A stretch of 6,450 nt of DNA from Flectobacillus sp. Lineage in GTDB: Bacteria > Bacteroidota > Bacteroidia > Cytophagales > Spirosomataceae. The position numbers and the translations under genes are program-made. Shown here piece after piece: positions 6,257 through 6,450 of this stretch. The notes under the pieces were generated by a model. That model had not been told where the DNA came from and ran no database searches. It saw nothing but the letters and a program-made list of their open reading frames with translations. Within the stretch, counting starts at the first letter, position 1; each line of letters starts with the position of its first letter. The stretch lies in assembly GCA_029865665.1 (NCBI GenBank), contig JARXAV010000209.1, positions 1 through 6,450 on the forward strand. Reading direction: 5' to 3'.

Positions 6257-6313
6257 TTGAACCAAAAAAATCATTAAATTGACTGTTCGCTTTTATTCTT
6301 AAAACAATCAGCC

Positions 6314-6450
6314 ATGAGATTATTGAACTTACTGATACTTCTTTGTTTCACTAACTGCCTAACAATCAAGGCACAAATCCGACTACCAAAGCTTATTTCC
6401 GATAATATGGTATTACAGCGTGACCAACCCATTAAAATTTGGGGTTGGGC
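6314..6450 (+). CDS. sialate O-acetylesterase-like SGNH esterase, N-terminus only (runs off the window)
   Basis: Forty-five codons and two bases are present, then the window ends with the frame open. Residues 1-20 are an export signal (MRLLNLL start, hydrophobic core, likely cut IKA|QIRLP after Ala20). Cys15 is preceded by FTN, which is not a normal lipobox, so a type I signal is more likely. The mature start RLPKLISDNMVLQRDQPI and the following IWGWA match the N-terminal jelly-roll strands of Bacteroidota proteins annotated as sialate O-acetylesterase (SGNH hydrolases). The catalytic Ser-Asp-His residues lie beyond the window. In a xylan locus such proteins are plausible deacetylases of xylan or xylo-oligosaccharides, but that is inference from context. 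It follows the GH43 terminator by about 145 bases, so it may have its own promoter. Confidence 0.75.
   Translation, partial: MRLLNLLILLCFTNCLTIKAQIRLPKLISDNMVLQRDQPIKIWGW

Noticed and set aside
6275..6281. TAAATTG with TTG at 6257-6259 as a promoter for the esterase-like gene
   Set aside because: The element lacks one T of TAnnTTTG and the 15-base spacing is short; not strong enough to list as a promoter.
1..6450. Search for CRISPR arrays, tRNA/rRNA genes, transposases, toxin-antitoxin or defence genes
   Set aside because: No regularly spaced repeats, cloverleaf-like RNA or relevant protein motifs were seen; the coding space is filled by xylan-related genes.

Overview
This window is an AT-rich, polysaccharide-utilisation type segment from a member of the phylum Bacteroidota (a Flavobacteria/Cytophagia-like genome is the best guess). 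The evidence is two lipoprotein-type glycoside hydrolases, no Shine-Dalgarno sites ahead of the starts but A/T-rich leaders, a match to the Bacteroidota -7 promoter consensus TAnnTTTG, and a GH10 enzyme with a carbohydrate-binding module inserted inside its catalytic domain, an arrangement known from Bacteroidota xylanases. All intact genes lie on the + strand.

Layout: (1) 41-1723, a surface-type GH10 endo-xylanase lipoprotein with an internal CBM4/9/22-like module; (2) a 447-base gap starting with a clear terminator hairpin (1767-1801) and holding a possible promoter, a possible 27-codon leader ORF and an AT-rich perfect inverted repeat just before the next gene; (3) 2171-3475, a GH30 lipoprotein resembling the subfamily 8 glucuronoxylanases; (4) a 126-136-base gap with small inverted repeats but no U-tract terminator; (5) 3612-5075, a GPH-family sugar:cation symporter of the inner membrane; (6) 5097-6113, a GH43 enzyme without signal peptide, 21 bases after the symporter; (7) a strong intrinsic terminator (6124-6167), then an unusual nested palindrome (6182-6256); (8) from 6314, the signal peptide and N-terminus of a sialate O-acetylesterase-like (SGNH) protein cut by the window end.

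Together these describe stepwise breakdown of decorated xylan. The GH10 and GH30 lipoproteins cut the backbone outside the inner membrane, the second probably at glucuronic-acid-decorated sites. The symporter imports short (arabino)xylo-oligosaccharides, and the cytoplasmic GH43 releases pentoses from them. The truncated esterase would fit removal of acetyl groups. This functional chain is inferred from families and order, not demonstrated. I see no CRISPR, tRNA, rRNA, transposase or defence system. The window is largely a conventional xylan locus; the less explained parts are the intergenic palindromes, the small leader ORF, and residue substitutions in the GH10 and GH30 active-site clefts.
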